DNA from: an uncultured Eubacteriales bacterium
GTDB taxonomy: Bacteria; Bacillota; Clostridia; Oscillospirales; Acutalibacteraceae
Assembly (NCBI GenBank): GCA_934541115.1
Contig: CAKTDF010000046.1
Coordinates: forward strand, 1 to 7,164
DNA: 7,164 nt
Direction: 5' to 3'
Shown: piece after piece, positions 1 through 6,244 of the stretch
How positions within the stretch are numbered: the stretch's first letter is position 1
How the letters are laid out: every line of letters begins with the position of its first letter
The notes under the pieces: model-generated
Seen by the model: only the letters and a program-made list of their open reading frames with translations
Told to the model about the DNA's origin: nothing
Database searches by the model: none
Program-made: the position numbers and the translations under genes

Positions 1-22
1 CCGGCTCTGCTTGCTGCGGCTC
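1..22 (-). repeat. 22-bp direct repeat inside zinc-ribbon gene, copy 2
   Basis: The first 22 bases of the window are identical to 145-166. In the minus-strand frame both encode EPQQAEP. The offset is 144 bp, exactly 48 codons, so the reading frame is kept. This points to duplication of a linker-plus-ribbon module. Another unit may continue beyond the left edge. Confidence 0.8.
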
Positions 23-823
23 TGTTTCTTCTACCGGTGCTCCGCATACGGTGCAGAATGAAAAGCCTGCCGGTATGTTGCTGTTGCAGCGCGGGCACGT
101 CTTGGTGTCTGCGCCTGCACTTTCCTCAACAACGGGTTCGGGTGCCGGCTCTGCTTGCTGCGGCTCGACTGTTTCAGTCTGCAAGCCTTCTCCGTCAGCA
201 TCGCCGGCCAAATCAAAAGGGCGCTGTTCCTCCTCAGCCTGCGGCTCAGGTGCATTATTGGATTCGATCGGCTTTCCGCAATTGGTGCAGAATGCCATAC
301 CCTCTACAAGCTCTGCGCCGCAGCTGCAACGATTGCTCTTGCTTTCGGTCTTGACCTCTGCGTTGGCAAGACTGTTTCCGCATTTTGTGCAGAACTTCAT
401 GCCCTTTGGCTCATAGCTTCCGCATGCAGGGCATTTTACAGTGTTTTCCGGCTGTGAAGGAGCCGGAGCTGACGGCATCGGTTTTCCGCAGACGCTGCAG
501 AACGCCGTACCCGCAGGAATCTGAGCGCCGCAGCTGGGACAACTTACCATTCCCTTGAGAACATTGATGCGGTTTTTATATTCTTCGATTCTCGCGGTTG
601 CGCCGACAATAAATTCAAACATCTCGTTAAACTGAGCTTCGTGGTCAGCCGTATGAGTCTCATAATAAAGCTTACCGATCTGATAGAAGCTGTTGTTGAT
701 ATTCTTTTCTTCGTCGGATATGGCGGAATTGAGCTTCATAATCTCCGCAGTATCCTTTGCTTTTCCGGCAACGTCTCCGCCGAATTTGCTAATCTTTCCT
801 CCAAGTTCATCAAAAAATCCCAT
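1..823 (-). CDS. Multi-zinc-ribbon protein, C-terminally incomplete (runs off window)
   Basis: The minus-strand frame starts with ATG at 823-821 and stays open to the window edge, giving 274 visible residues and no stop. A GGAGG Shine-Dalgarno (831-835, minus strand) lies 7 nt upstream of the start. Residues 1-92 are hydrophilic and probably helical (begins MGFFDELGGKISKFGGD), as in a common Clostridia family of unknown role. Four zinc ribbons follow, with cysteines at 95/98/109/112, 131/134/145/148, 166/168/179/182 and 243/246/257/260. Ribbon 3 has CxC instead of CxxC in its first knuckle. The linkers are rich in P, E, Q and A, and the segment EPQQAEP occurs at 220-226 and again at 268-274. 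No signal peptide or membrane segment is seen in the visible part, though one could lie beyond the edge. The family is often annotated only as zinc-ribbon domain-containing protein; its function is unknown and none is assigned here. Plus-strand open frames across this region are antisense shadows. Confidence 0.88.
   Translation of the reverse strand, partial: MGFFDELGGKISKFGGDVAGKAKDTAEIMKLNSAISDEEKNINNSFYQIGKLYYETHTADHEAQFNEMFEFIVGATARIEEYKNRINVLKGMVSCPSCGAQIPAGTAFCSVCGKPMPSAPAPSQPENTVKCPACGSYEPKGMKFCTKCGNSLANAEVKTESKSNRCSCGAELVEGMAFCTNCGKPIESNNAPEPQAEEEQRPFDLAGDADGEGLQTETVEPQQAEPAPEPVVEESAGADTKTCPRCNSNIPAGFSFCTVCGAPVEETEPQQAEP
145..166 (-). repeat. 22-bp direct repeat inside zinc-ribbon gene, copy 1
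   Basis: This is identical to bases 1-22 and encodes EPQQAEP (residues 220-226) in the linker before the fourth zinc ribbon. See the entry at 1-22 for spacing and interpretation. Confidence 0.8.
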
Positions 824-937
824 GAATATACCTCCATTCGTTTTTGGTTACATAATAGGAACGTAAAGAAATGAAAAAAATCGCAACTGCATAGAATTTT
901 TTTCAAGTTACGCCAATATGCAACATTATTCATGAAA

Positions 938-966
938 ATTTTATCATATTTACTTTTTGAAAGCAA
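938..966 (-). promoter_or_regulatory. Predicted promoter of the zinc-ribbon gene (extended -10)
   Basis: Read on the minus strand, TTGCTT (966-961) and TAAAAT (943-938) are separated by 17 bp. A TGA immediately upstream of the -10 gives an extended -10 form (TGaTAAAAT). The predicted transcript would have a leader of about 110 nt before the ATG at 823. A second AT-rich hexamer, TATTAT at 857-852, is closer to the gene but has no matching -35. Confidence 0.5.
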
Positions 967-1030
967 TACATATTTAAAAAATGCACAAGAAATACGGGCT
1001 GATTTCTCCTGCACGGCACCACGCTTTTTA

Positions 1031-1060
1031 TTGACAATAAACGTCGTTTTGCTGTATATT
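1031..1060 (+). promoter_or_regulatory. Predicted sigma-A-type promoter of nrdR
   Basis: A perfect TTGACA (1031-1036) is followed after 18 bp by TATATT (1055-1060). It lies 45 bp upstream of the nrdR start and diverges from the zinc-ribbon promoter. I saw no convincing NrdR-box pair near it, so there is no visible sign of autoregulation. The 281-bp intergenic region (824-1104) otherwise holds only AT-rich sequence. Confidence 0.65.
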
Positions 1061-1104
1061 ATATGGTATATGAAATGCATGAGATTATGAAAGGCGGCTG
1101 ATTT

Positions 1105-1560
1105 ATGAGGTGTCCGTTTTGCGGCTGGGCTGAAAGCAAGGTCATTGACTCGCGCCCGACCGACGAGGGAGAAAAAATACGCAGACGTCGCGAATGCGTT
1201 GCCTGCGGCAAAAGATTCACAACATATGAAATTATTGAGACAGTTCCCGTCATTGTTGTTAAAAAGGACAAGTCACGGGAGGCTTTTGACCGCGTAAAGC
1301 TCTTTAACGGTCTGCTCAGGGCGTGCGAAAAGCGCCCGGTTTCAATCGCTCAAATTGAAAGGGCTGTCAGCGACATTGAAGCAGAGCTGCAAAACTCCCT
1401 TGACCGCGAGGTAACATCCGTTCATATAGGAGAACTTGCAATGGACAAGCTCAAAACGCTTGACGAGGTGGCGTATGTCCGCTTTGCCTCGGTCTATCGC
1501 CAATTCAAGGACATCAACACCTTTATGGAAGAGCTTGCAAAGCTTTTAAGAGAGAAATAA
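1105..1560 (+). CDS. nrdR: Transcriptional repressor NrdR
   Basis: The 151-residue product is the usual length for NrdR, the ATP/dATP-sensing repressor that binds NrdR boxes upstream of ribonucleotide reductase operons. An N-terminal zinc ribbon has cysteines 3, 6, 31 and 34, with the family-typical stretch DSRPTDEGEKIRRRRECVAC between and around them, followed by GKRFTTYE. An ATP-cone domain fills about residues 49-139, starting near VVKKDKSREAFDRVKL and containing the KRPVS segment. The start is supported by AAGGCGG (1091-1097), 7 nt before the ATG. It is the first gene after a clear promoter, and the phosphoesterase gene follows after 38 bp with no terminator between, so they are probably co-transcribed. 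No ribonucleotide reductase gene is in the window. The identification is secure because domain order and motifs are complete. Confidence 0.97.
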   Translation: MRCPFCGWAESKVIDSRPTDEGEKIRRRRECVACGKRFTTYEIIETVPVIVVKKDKSREAFDRVKLFNGLLRACEKRPVSIAQIERAVSDIEAELQNSLDREVTSVHIGELAMDKLKTLDEVAYVRFASVYRQFKDINTFMEELAKLLREK

Positions 1561-1587
1561 TTTTATCGGTATTACAGCCGATGGAAA

Positions 1588-1594
1588 AGAGGAG
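1588..1594 (+). promoter_or_regulatory. Ribosome binding site that sets the phosphoesterase start
   Basis: AGAGGAG ends 4 nt before the ATG at 1599 (the AGAGG core is 6 nt away). An in-frame ATG at 1581 has no Shine-Dalgarno upstream. That upstream ATG also falls in the right arm of a small hairpin (ATCGGT 1565-1570 with GCCGAT 1577-1582). Starting at 1599 also puts a clean MKK signal peptide at the N-terminus. Confidence 0.7.
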
Positions 1595-1598
1595 AAAA

Positions 1599-3050
1599 AT
1601 GAAAAAAACGTTATCAATTATTCTTGCGCTGCTGATGGTCTTTACCGTTCCGGGCGCAGTATTTGCAGCAGATTCAGAAAGCCTTGATTGGGACTCCTAT
1701 TGGCAGAGTGCAGACAAAACGGCCTCGGTATATGTTTCTCCCGGTCACACGGAAAACAGCCGCTACTTTACCTGGTACGGCGGTGAAAACGGCGGCGGAG
1801 TAGTTACCGTGAAAAGCAAAACGGTTAAAAAAACCTTTACCGCTCCCGCTCAGAAAACACCGGAGGGCGATTACGTATATAAGGTGTATGCGACCGGTCT
1901 TGAAGACGGTACATATACCTACACCTGCAAAAGCCCCGGATTTGAATCAAAAGAGAGCACACTGACCGTCTCGTCTTCAACGGATTTTTCGGCGGTATAT
2001 GTCACCGATGTGCACATGACCGCTTCAGACGGTGAAGAAAAGCTTTCTGCTCATGCGCAGAAGTTCGGAAACACTCTGCAAAAAGCGCAGAGCAAATACG
2101 GCGCAACGCTGCTGCTTTCCGGCGGTGACCAGGCAACAATGGGACTGCGCGAGGAATACACGGCTTTCGTTTCTTCACCGGCAATCAAAAATATGACTGC
2201 TGCGCTTTCAATCGGCAATCATGACCGCAAAGGTGCAGGATACAAAACCTTTGCCACATTTCCGTATGAGGATTACGCCGGAATCAAAAGCTATGTCGGA
2301 CGTGATTACTGGTTTGTCAAAGGCGATGTGCTTTTCCTCATGATTGACTCCAACTGCCCGGACGCGTCGGCACACCGCCGTTTCATGCAGTCCGCGGTAC
2401 TCGGTAATTCTGACATTAAGTGGCGCGTCGCCGTGATGCACCACGATCTTTTCGGCGGAAGAATAGCGCACAGAGAAAGCGAAAACAGATTGCTGCGCAT
2501 GCTCTATGTTCCTCTCATGGATGAATTTGACGTTGACCTTGTTCTCTCCGGTCACAGCCACTATTACACGCGCTCAAATATCATTAAGGGAGGTTTGACA
2601 AAAACCGAAACCTCCTCTCTTTCTTCCGTAAAGAACGCAAACGGCACTCTTTATATCACCTCCGGTTCTTTTACGACCAACACGAGGGAGCTTGAAAACA
2701 ATGAGGTTCCGCCGCTCGGCAACCGCGTAGGTTATGACTATCTGACAAGTGAGGGAATCTATAATGTCCTCTCTTTCAGCGAGGACAGCATAAAAATCAG
2801 GTCTTTCACCGTTTCGGGCGATGAGCCTTTTAATGAGTTTACGCTCGAAAAGGATACAAAAGCCTCAAAGCTGCCCGTTCCGACCATGCCGCTTTGGAAC
2901 GGCTTTGTTCGCTTTGTCAGCTCAGTTGTTGCGCTGTTCAACAATGCCGCAATGAAAGATGAACTTGAAAACGAGCGCGGCCTTGACGTTGACCCCCTTC
3001 AGGCTCTTTTTGGCTGCGAAAGCCGGGACAGCTTTTTTATCCGAGACTGA
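1599..3050 (+). CDS. Secreted calcineurin-like metallophosphoesterase
   Basis: From the start at 1599 the product has 483 residues. A signal peptide (MKK, hydrophobic core, probable cleavage after VFA near residue 23) predicts export. Residues about 40-130 are beta-rich and resemble the Fn3-like N-terminal domain found before some purple-acid-phosphatase-type enzymes. The catalytic domain then shows every metal-binding motif in order: DVH (137-139), GGDQ (175-178), GNHD (206-209), HHD (281-283) and GHSH (318-321). A dinuclear metal centre cleaving phosphomonoesters or phosphodiesters is therefore likely; the substrate cannot be read from sequence. After the domain comes a tail (about 424-483) with a hydrophobic segment, NGFVRFVSSVVALFNN (434-449), similar in pattern to the two micro-proteins encoded next. 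There is no LPXTG anchor or dockerin. The gene follows nrdR by 38 bp without a separate promoter that I could see. Confidence 0.92.
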   Translation: MKKTLSIILALLMVFTVPGAVFAADSESLDWDSYWQSADKTASVYVSPGHTENSRYFTWYGGENGGGVVTVKSKTVKKTFTAPAQKTPEGDYVYKVYATGLEDGTYTYTCKSPGFESKESTLTVSSSTDFSAVYVTDVHMTASDGEEKLSAHAQKFGNTLQKAQSKYGATLLLSGGDQATMGLREEYTAFVSSPAIKNMTAALSIGNHDRKGAGYKTFATFPYEDYAGIKSYVGRDYWFVKGDVLFLMIDSNCPDASAHRRFMQSAVLGNSDIKWRVAVMHHDLFGGRIAHRESENRLLRMLYVPLMDEFDVDLVLSGHSHYYTRSNIIKGGLTKTETSSLSSVKNANGTLYITSGSFTTNTRELENNEVPPLGNRVGYDYLTSEGIYNVLSFSEDSIKIRSFTVSGDEPFNEFTLEKDTKASKLPVPTMPLWNGFVRFVSSVVALFNNAAMKDELENERGLDVDPLQALFGCESRDSFFIRD

Positions 3051-3083
3051 ACCGGAAAAAGGAGAGTCAACTGCTGCTTTTTG

Positions 3084-3122
3084 AATTCATTAAATTTTTG
3101 TTCAAAAATTCATTGAATTTTT
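3084..3122 (+). repeat. AT-rich 16-bp direct repeat with embedded palindrome
   Basis: AATTCATTAAATTTTT (3084-3099) recurs as AATTCATTGAATTTTT (3107-3122) with one mismatch and a 23-bp period. Between and across them, AATTTTTG (3093-3100) and CAAAAATT (3103-3110) form a perfect 8-bp inverted repeat with a 2-nt centre. No GC-rich terminator is seen after the phosphoesterase, so this may be a weak AT-rich stop, a binding site or an UP-like region for the promoter downstream. Confidence 0.55.
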
Positions 3123-3139
3123 ACAAACTTTTTCGTTTT

Positions 3140-3205
3140 TTAAGGTTAATTTAAGGTTGAGTTTGTATTCTGTTAACAGAAAGTGAACAGAGTGTTAACG
3201 GCACG
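3140..3205 (+). promoter_or_regulatory. Phased 11-bp repeat array, probable OmpR/PhoB-family regulator site
   Basis: Six hexamers start exactly 11 bp apart: TTAAGG (3140), TTAAGG (3151), TTTGTA (3162), TTAACA (3173), TGAACA (3184), TTAACG (3195). The first two include TTTAAG-N5-TTTAAG, the form I recall for streptococcal CiaR sites. The last three resemble the TTAACA-type repeats at 11-bp period described for PhoP of Bacillus subtilis. An 11-bp direct-repeat period is characteristic of winged-helix response regulators of this family. The array ends 22 bp before a -10 element that lacks a good -35, which fits an activated promoter. Which regulator binds is inference. Confidence 0.6.
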
Positions 3206-3222
3206 CTGTTTGTCGATCTGAT

Positions 3223-3228
3223 TATTAT
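3223..3228 (+). promoter_or_regulatory. Predicted -10 element for the micro-ORF pair
   Basis: TATTAT matches TATAAT at 5 of 6 positions and has no recognisable -35 at the expected distance (3200-3205 reads GGCACG-like sequence). This predicts an activator-dependent promoter driven by the 11-bp array directly upstream. The leader before the ATG at 3252 would be only about 15-20 nt. An alternative -10, TATTCT at 3166-3171, lies 10 bp after the second TTTAAG. Confidence 0.45.
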
Positions 3229-3251
3229 ATCTTTTAAGTGAGGTGAAAATC

Positions 3252-3359
3252 ATGCAGGGTATTCTTGACGCTCTCAAAGCTCTTGATTTCAAGGCAGTTT
3301 TTGACGCAATCGTTGCTTTTGTTAAGGAACTTCTTTATCCCACAAACCCGACCGAATAA
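3252..3359 (+). CDS. Micro-ORF 1: 35-residue amphipathic protein
   Basis: This short frame encodes 35 residues, starting MQGILDALKALDFKAVFD, with core IVAFVKELL (20-28) and tail YPTNPTE. A GAGGTG Shine-Dalgarno (3240-3245) lies 6 nt before the ATG. The product has no cysteine, no cleavable signal peptide and a slightly acidic charge (about -2). Its hydrophobic residues recur at helical spacing, which suggests one amphipathic helix. It is clearly related to the next micro-ORF: both begin MQ, have LK at residues 8-9, an A-hydrophobic pair at 15-16, and share VAFVxxLL. The ribosome binding site, paralogy and shared terminator argue that it is a real gene. I do not recognise a named family. Membrane-associated peptide, secreted peptide and small regulatory protein all remain possible. 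Confidence 0.72.
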   Translation: MQGILDALKALDFKAVFDAIVAFVKELLYPTNPTE

Positions 3360-3392
3360 TCAACCGATTTAATTTGTTTAAGAGGTGTAATT

Positions 3393-3494
3393 ATGCAGGA
3401 ATTTTTTGATTTCCTTAAAAATCTTAACCTTGAGGCTCTTGTAGAGAAGCTCGTTGCTTTTGTCAATTCTCTTCTCGGAATGGAAGCTCTTTGA
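3393..3494 (+). CDS. Micro-ORF 2: 33-residue paralogue of micro-ORF 1
   Basis: This frame encodes 33 residues, starting MQEFFDFLKNLNLEALVE, with core LVAFVNSLL (20-28) and tail GMEAL. An AGAGGTG Shine-Dalgarno (3381-3387) lies 5 nt before the ATG, nearly the same as for micro-ORF 1. It aligns without gaps to micro-ORF 1 over the first 28 residues, with M1, Q2, D6, L8, K9, L11, A15, V21, A22, F23, V24, L27 and L28 identical. Net charge is about -3, with no cysteine and no signal peptide. It starts 33 bp after micro-ORF 1 stops and is followed 34 bp later by a strong terminator, so the pair looks like one transcript. The function is unknown. The divergence between the two, with the hydrophobic pattern kept, suggests selection at the protein level. 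Confidence 0.72.
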   Translation: MQEFFDFLKNLNLEALVEKLVAFVNSLLGMEAL

Positions 3495-3528
3495 TTTTTG
3501 AGTATTCTTAGATGACAACGAACCTATT

Positions 3529-3559
3529 GGAACCGCAGCAACGCTGCGGTTCCTTTTTT
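3529..3559 (+). terminator. Strong Rho-independent terminator after the micro-ORF pair
   Basis: GGAACCGCAGC (3529-3539) and GCTGCGGTTCC (3543-3553) form a perfect 11-bp stem with the 3-nt loop AAC, followed by six T residues (3554-3559). It separates the micro-ORF transcript from the fucosidase gene. Confidence 0.95.
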
Positions 3560-3607
3560 GATGCCTGCGGCTGCAGAAAGCGGGCTGCATATTTGTGGCT
3601 TTAAGCG

Positions 3608-3637
3608 TTGACTTTTTGGCTGAAAAAAAGCTATAAT
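3608..3637 (+). promoter_or_regulatory. Near-consensus promoter of the GH95 gene
   Basis: TTGACT (3608-3613) and a perfect TATAAT (3632-3637) are separated by 18 bp. Transcription would start near 3644, leaving a leader of about 28 nt, too short for a riboswitch. No operator palindrome was obvious around it, so sugar control is not visible here. Confidence 0.8.
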
Positions 3638-3671
3638 ACTACTTGATTAAACCGACATAAGAGGTATTACT

Positions 3672-6080
3672 ATGTTTTTATGCTACAGCAAAAGCGCAAC
3701 GCTCAATTACTTCGGCTGGGAAAATGAAGCCCTGCCGCTCGGCAACGGAAAAATCGGTGCAAAAATTTTCGGCGCAAAAAACTGTGAACTGATTCAGTTC
3801 AATGAAAAAACTCTTTGGTCAGGCGGAAGTGACGTTCCGGGATTCAACTGGGGAATTTCTGACACCAGCTGCGGAGAGAACTACAGAGCCGTTCAGAAAG
3901 CCCTTGAAAACGGCGACGCCAAGGGCGCAACAAAGCTCATGAAAAACCTTGAGGGCAACTTCACCGGCTTTGGCGCATATCAGGCATTCGGCAACCTTTA
4001 TCTGAACTTCGGCAGCGATGAGGGCGACAACTATGTCCGCGACCTTGACATTTCGTCCGCGTCCGCGATGGTTTCATACCGCATAGGCAAGGCGAATCAC
4101 ACGCGTCATTATTTTGTGAGCTATCCCGACAACGTTTTTGTTGGAAGGATTGCCTGCACGGAAAGGGACAAAACTCCCGTTCCCGTGAGCTTTGAAGCAT
4201 ACGTAGTCTCAGAACAAAAGGGGACCGTCAAAGCAGAGGACGATACCATTCTGCTCTACGGAACAGTCAACGACAACAAAGGTCTCAACGCCCCCGACGG
4301 AAAAAACAAAAACTCAATGAAATACGGCGGAGCAGTACGATTTATTGCAAGCGGCGGCACGGTTACCGCAACAGACGACGGTCACATCAAAATAAATGAC
4401 GCAGACAGCGTTCTGATCATAATGAGTCTTGCAACAAACTATGTCAATTCGTATCCGAACTTTTTCTCGGACGCGGATCCGCTTCAAAAGGCGAGAGAGA
4501 CAGTTCAAAAAGCGGCAGAAAAAACTTTCGGCGACCTTTACCGCACGCACCTTACAGACTACAGAGCACTTTTTAATCGCGTAAGCTTTACGCTCGGCGA
4601 GGAAGAATCAACTCACCCGACCGACTATATGCTCATGCGCTTTGGCAAAAAGGGAGAATTCAGGCGCAACCTTATCACCACACTTTATCAATACGGACGC
4701 TATCTTCTCATTGCGTCCTCGCGCGACGGTTCACTGCCGGCAAATCTGCAAGGCGTTTGGAACGCTAAGAACAATCCGCCGTGGGAAAGCGACTATCACC
4801 TTAACATCAATCTTCAAATGAACTATATGCCTGCCTTTTCTGCAAATCTTGCGGAAACATCGCTCCCATATCTTGATTTTATTGATTCACTGAGAAAGCC
4901 CGGAAGAGTTGCGGCATACAATTCTTTCGGCATTGGAGAAGAGAGAAAAGACGGAAAGCCCGACTTTGAAAAAAGCACAGGCTGGGTATGCCACACAATG
5001 GTAAATCCGCTCGGAGTCGTTGCTCCCGGCTACGACTGGCGCTGGGGCTGGGCACCTGCAAACGGTGCATGGGCAGCGTTTGAAATGGGTGAATACTATT
5101 CATACACCGGCGACCTTGACATGCTTGAAAAAAAGATTTATCCCGTTATGGAGGAATCCGCCCTCCTTTGGTCTCAGCTACTTGTACCGGAAAAAAAGAC
5201 GGGACGGCTGATTGTTTCTCCGTGTTATTCTGCCGAGCACGGTCCTGTCAGCGCCGGCGGAACCTTTGAGCAAAGCATCGTTCTGGCTCTGTTTGATTCG
5301 GTTGTAAAATTTGCCGCAGTCCTCGAAGAAAACGGACGCGGTTCGGTTGTGAACCGCGAACTGATTGAAAAAATTACAGCGCAGAAAGAAAAGCTTTTGC
5401 CGCACACCGTAACAAAAAACGGTTTTATACGCGAATGGGCAGACGAAGACAGCTTTTTACTCGGCGGAAAATTCCTCGGCGTTCAAAAGCATCACCGCCA
5501 CATTTCTCATCTCCTCGGAGTTTATCCGTTCTCGCAGATCACTCCGGACACACAGGAGCTTCACAAAGCAGCCTGCGCTTCGCTCGATGACCGCGGAATC
5601 AAAACCACCGGTTGGGCGCTTGCACACCGTTTGCTTTGCCGCGCAAGGCTCGGTCAGGGTGAAAAGTGTGAGGAGATAATTGCTCAGATCCTTAAAACAA
5701 CAATTCTCAAGAACCTGCTCGGTACCCACCCGCCGTTCCAGATTGACGGCAACTTCGGCTTCACCGCCGGCGTAACAGAAATGCTGCTGCAAAGTCATGA
5801 CGGTGTTATCCGTTTGCTGCCGGCGATTCCGAAAAGCTGGCGCAACGGCGAATTTTCCGGACTTGCGGCTCGCGGAGGATTCATTGTATCGCTCAAATGG
5901 CAGGACGGCAGGCTCGGCGCAGGTGAGGTCACCTCAAACTGCGGCAGAGTATGCAGGATTTATGGTGACGGAAAGGTTATGCTTGTTGAAGACGAGGACA
6001 AAAATGAGGTCACGACCGAATTTGAAAACGGCGTAACCTCATTTGAAACCGAAAAAGGCAAAAAGTATTTTATTTCATAA
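3672..6080 (+). CDS. GH95 family glycoside hydrolase, probable alpha-L-fucosidase
   Basis: The 802-residue product is full length for GH95, inverting enzymes that mostly release alpha-1,2-linked L-fucose; some members prefer alpha-L-galactosides. The N-terminal beta-sandwich opens with the family signature ALPLGNGKIGAKIFG (20-34) and IQFNEKTLWSGG (41-52). The (alpha/alpha)6 catalytic barrel spans roughly 320-700. By comparison with Bifidobacterium bifidum AfcA, the catalytic residues are visible: H376, N378 and N380 in DYHLNINLQMNY, the acid E522 in SPCYSAEHGP, and D692 in FQIDGNFGF. HHRHISHLLGVYP (607-619) is also typical. A C-terminal beta domain follows from about 710. There is no signal peptide, membrane segment or carbohydrate-binding module, so it should act in the cytoplasm on imported fucosylated oligosaccharides. 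The start is supported by AAGAGGT (3659-3665), 6 nt before the ATG. It is monocistronic, with its own promoter and terminator. No transporter or fucose pathway gene is nearby. Confidence 0.95.
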   Translation: MFLCYSKSATLNYFGWENEALPLGNGKIGAKIFGAKNCELIQFNEKTLWSGGSDVPGFNWGISDTSCGENYRAVQKALENGDAKGATKLMKNLEGNFTGFGAYQAFGNLYLNFGSDEGDNYVRDLDISSASAMVSYRIGKANHTRHYFVSYPDNVFVGRIACTERDKTPVPVSFEAYVVSEQKGTVKAEDDTILLYGTVNDNKGLNAPDGKNKNSMKYGGAVRFIASGGTVTATDDGHIKINDADSVLIIMSLATNYVNSYPNFFSDADPLQKARETVQKAAEKTFGDLYRTHLTDYRALFNRVSFTLGEEESTHPTDYMLMRFGKKGEFRRNLITTLYQYGRYLLIASSRDGSLPANLQGVWNAKNNPPWESDYHLNINLQMNYMPAFSANLAETSLPYLDFIDSLRKPGRVAAYNSFGIGEERKDGKPDFEKSTGWVCHTMVNPLGVVAPGYDWRWGWAPANGAWAAFEMGEYYSYTGDLDMLEKKIYPVMEESALLWSQLLVPEKKTGRLIVSPCYSAEHGPVSAGGTFEQSIVLALFDSVVKFAAVLEENGRGSVVNRELIEKITAQKEKLLPHTVTKNGFIREWADEDSFLLGGKFLGVQKHHRHISHLLGVYPFSQITPDTQELHKAACASLDDRGIKTTGWALAHRLLCRARLGQGEKCEEIIAQILKTTILKNLLGTHPPFQIDGNFGFTAGVTEMLLQSHDGVIRLLPAIPKSWRNGEFSGLAARGGFIVSLKWQDGRLGAGEVTSNCGRVCRIYGDGKVMLVEDEDKNEVTTEFENGVTSFETEKGKKYFIS

Positions 6081-6096
6081 CAGATATCTTTTAAAA

Positions 6097-6129
6097 GCAC
6101 CCGGATAGATTTTTCTTTCCGGGTGTTCT
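6097..6129 (+). terminator. Probable terminator after the GH95 gene
   Basis: CACCCGGA (6098-6105) pairs with TCCGGGTG (6118-6125) in a perfect 8-bp stem, extendable by one G-T pair, with a 12-nt T-rich loop. The tail TTCTT is short for an intrinsic terminator, but the position 17 bp after the stop codon fits. Confidence 0.75.
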
Positions 6130-6244
6130 TCGCAGCGTTATTCCGAGCCCGCCCTAAACCCAAAGCTTACTTTCATATATAAATGGTTATGCGCTTTTAC
6201 ACCCGTTCGCTCCGCTGGGGTTACTTTTGTCGATTGTAACAAAA

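Noticed and set aside
37..457. Several overlapping plus-strand open frames of 100-120 codons
   Set aside because: They lie antisense to the zinc-ribbon gene, whose frame has clear cysteine motifs and a Shine-Dalgarno. Their composition (Ser, Ala, Cys and Arg rich) is what the opposite strand of such a gene produces.
736..1080. Minus-strand open frame of 114 codons spanning the intergenic region
   Set aside because: It overlaps the zinc-ribbon start in another frame, covers two predicted promoters, and has no ribosome site or recognisable domain.
1581..1598. Upstream ATG as the phosphoesterase start
   Set aside because: There is no Shine-Dalgarno before it and it lies in a small hairpin, whereas the ATG at 1599 has AGAGGAG and gives a standard signal peptide.
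3061..3083. Terminator directly after the phosphoesterase (AAAAAG...CTTTTT)
   Set aside because: The stem would be only six mostly A-T pairs with a long loop, too weak to call.
3252..3494. Phenol-soluble-modulin or leaderless bacteriocin call for the micro-ORFs
   Set aside because: Size and amphipathicity are similar, but both peptides are net acidic, no sequence similarity is clear, and no immunity or export gene lies beside them. The function is left open.
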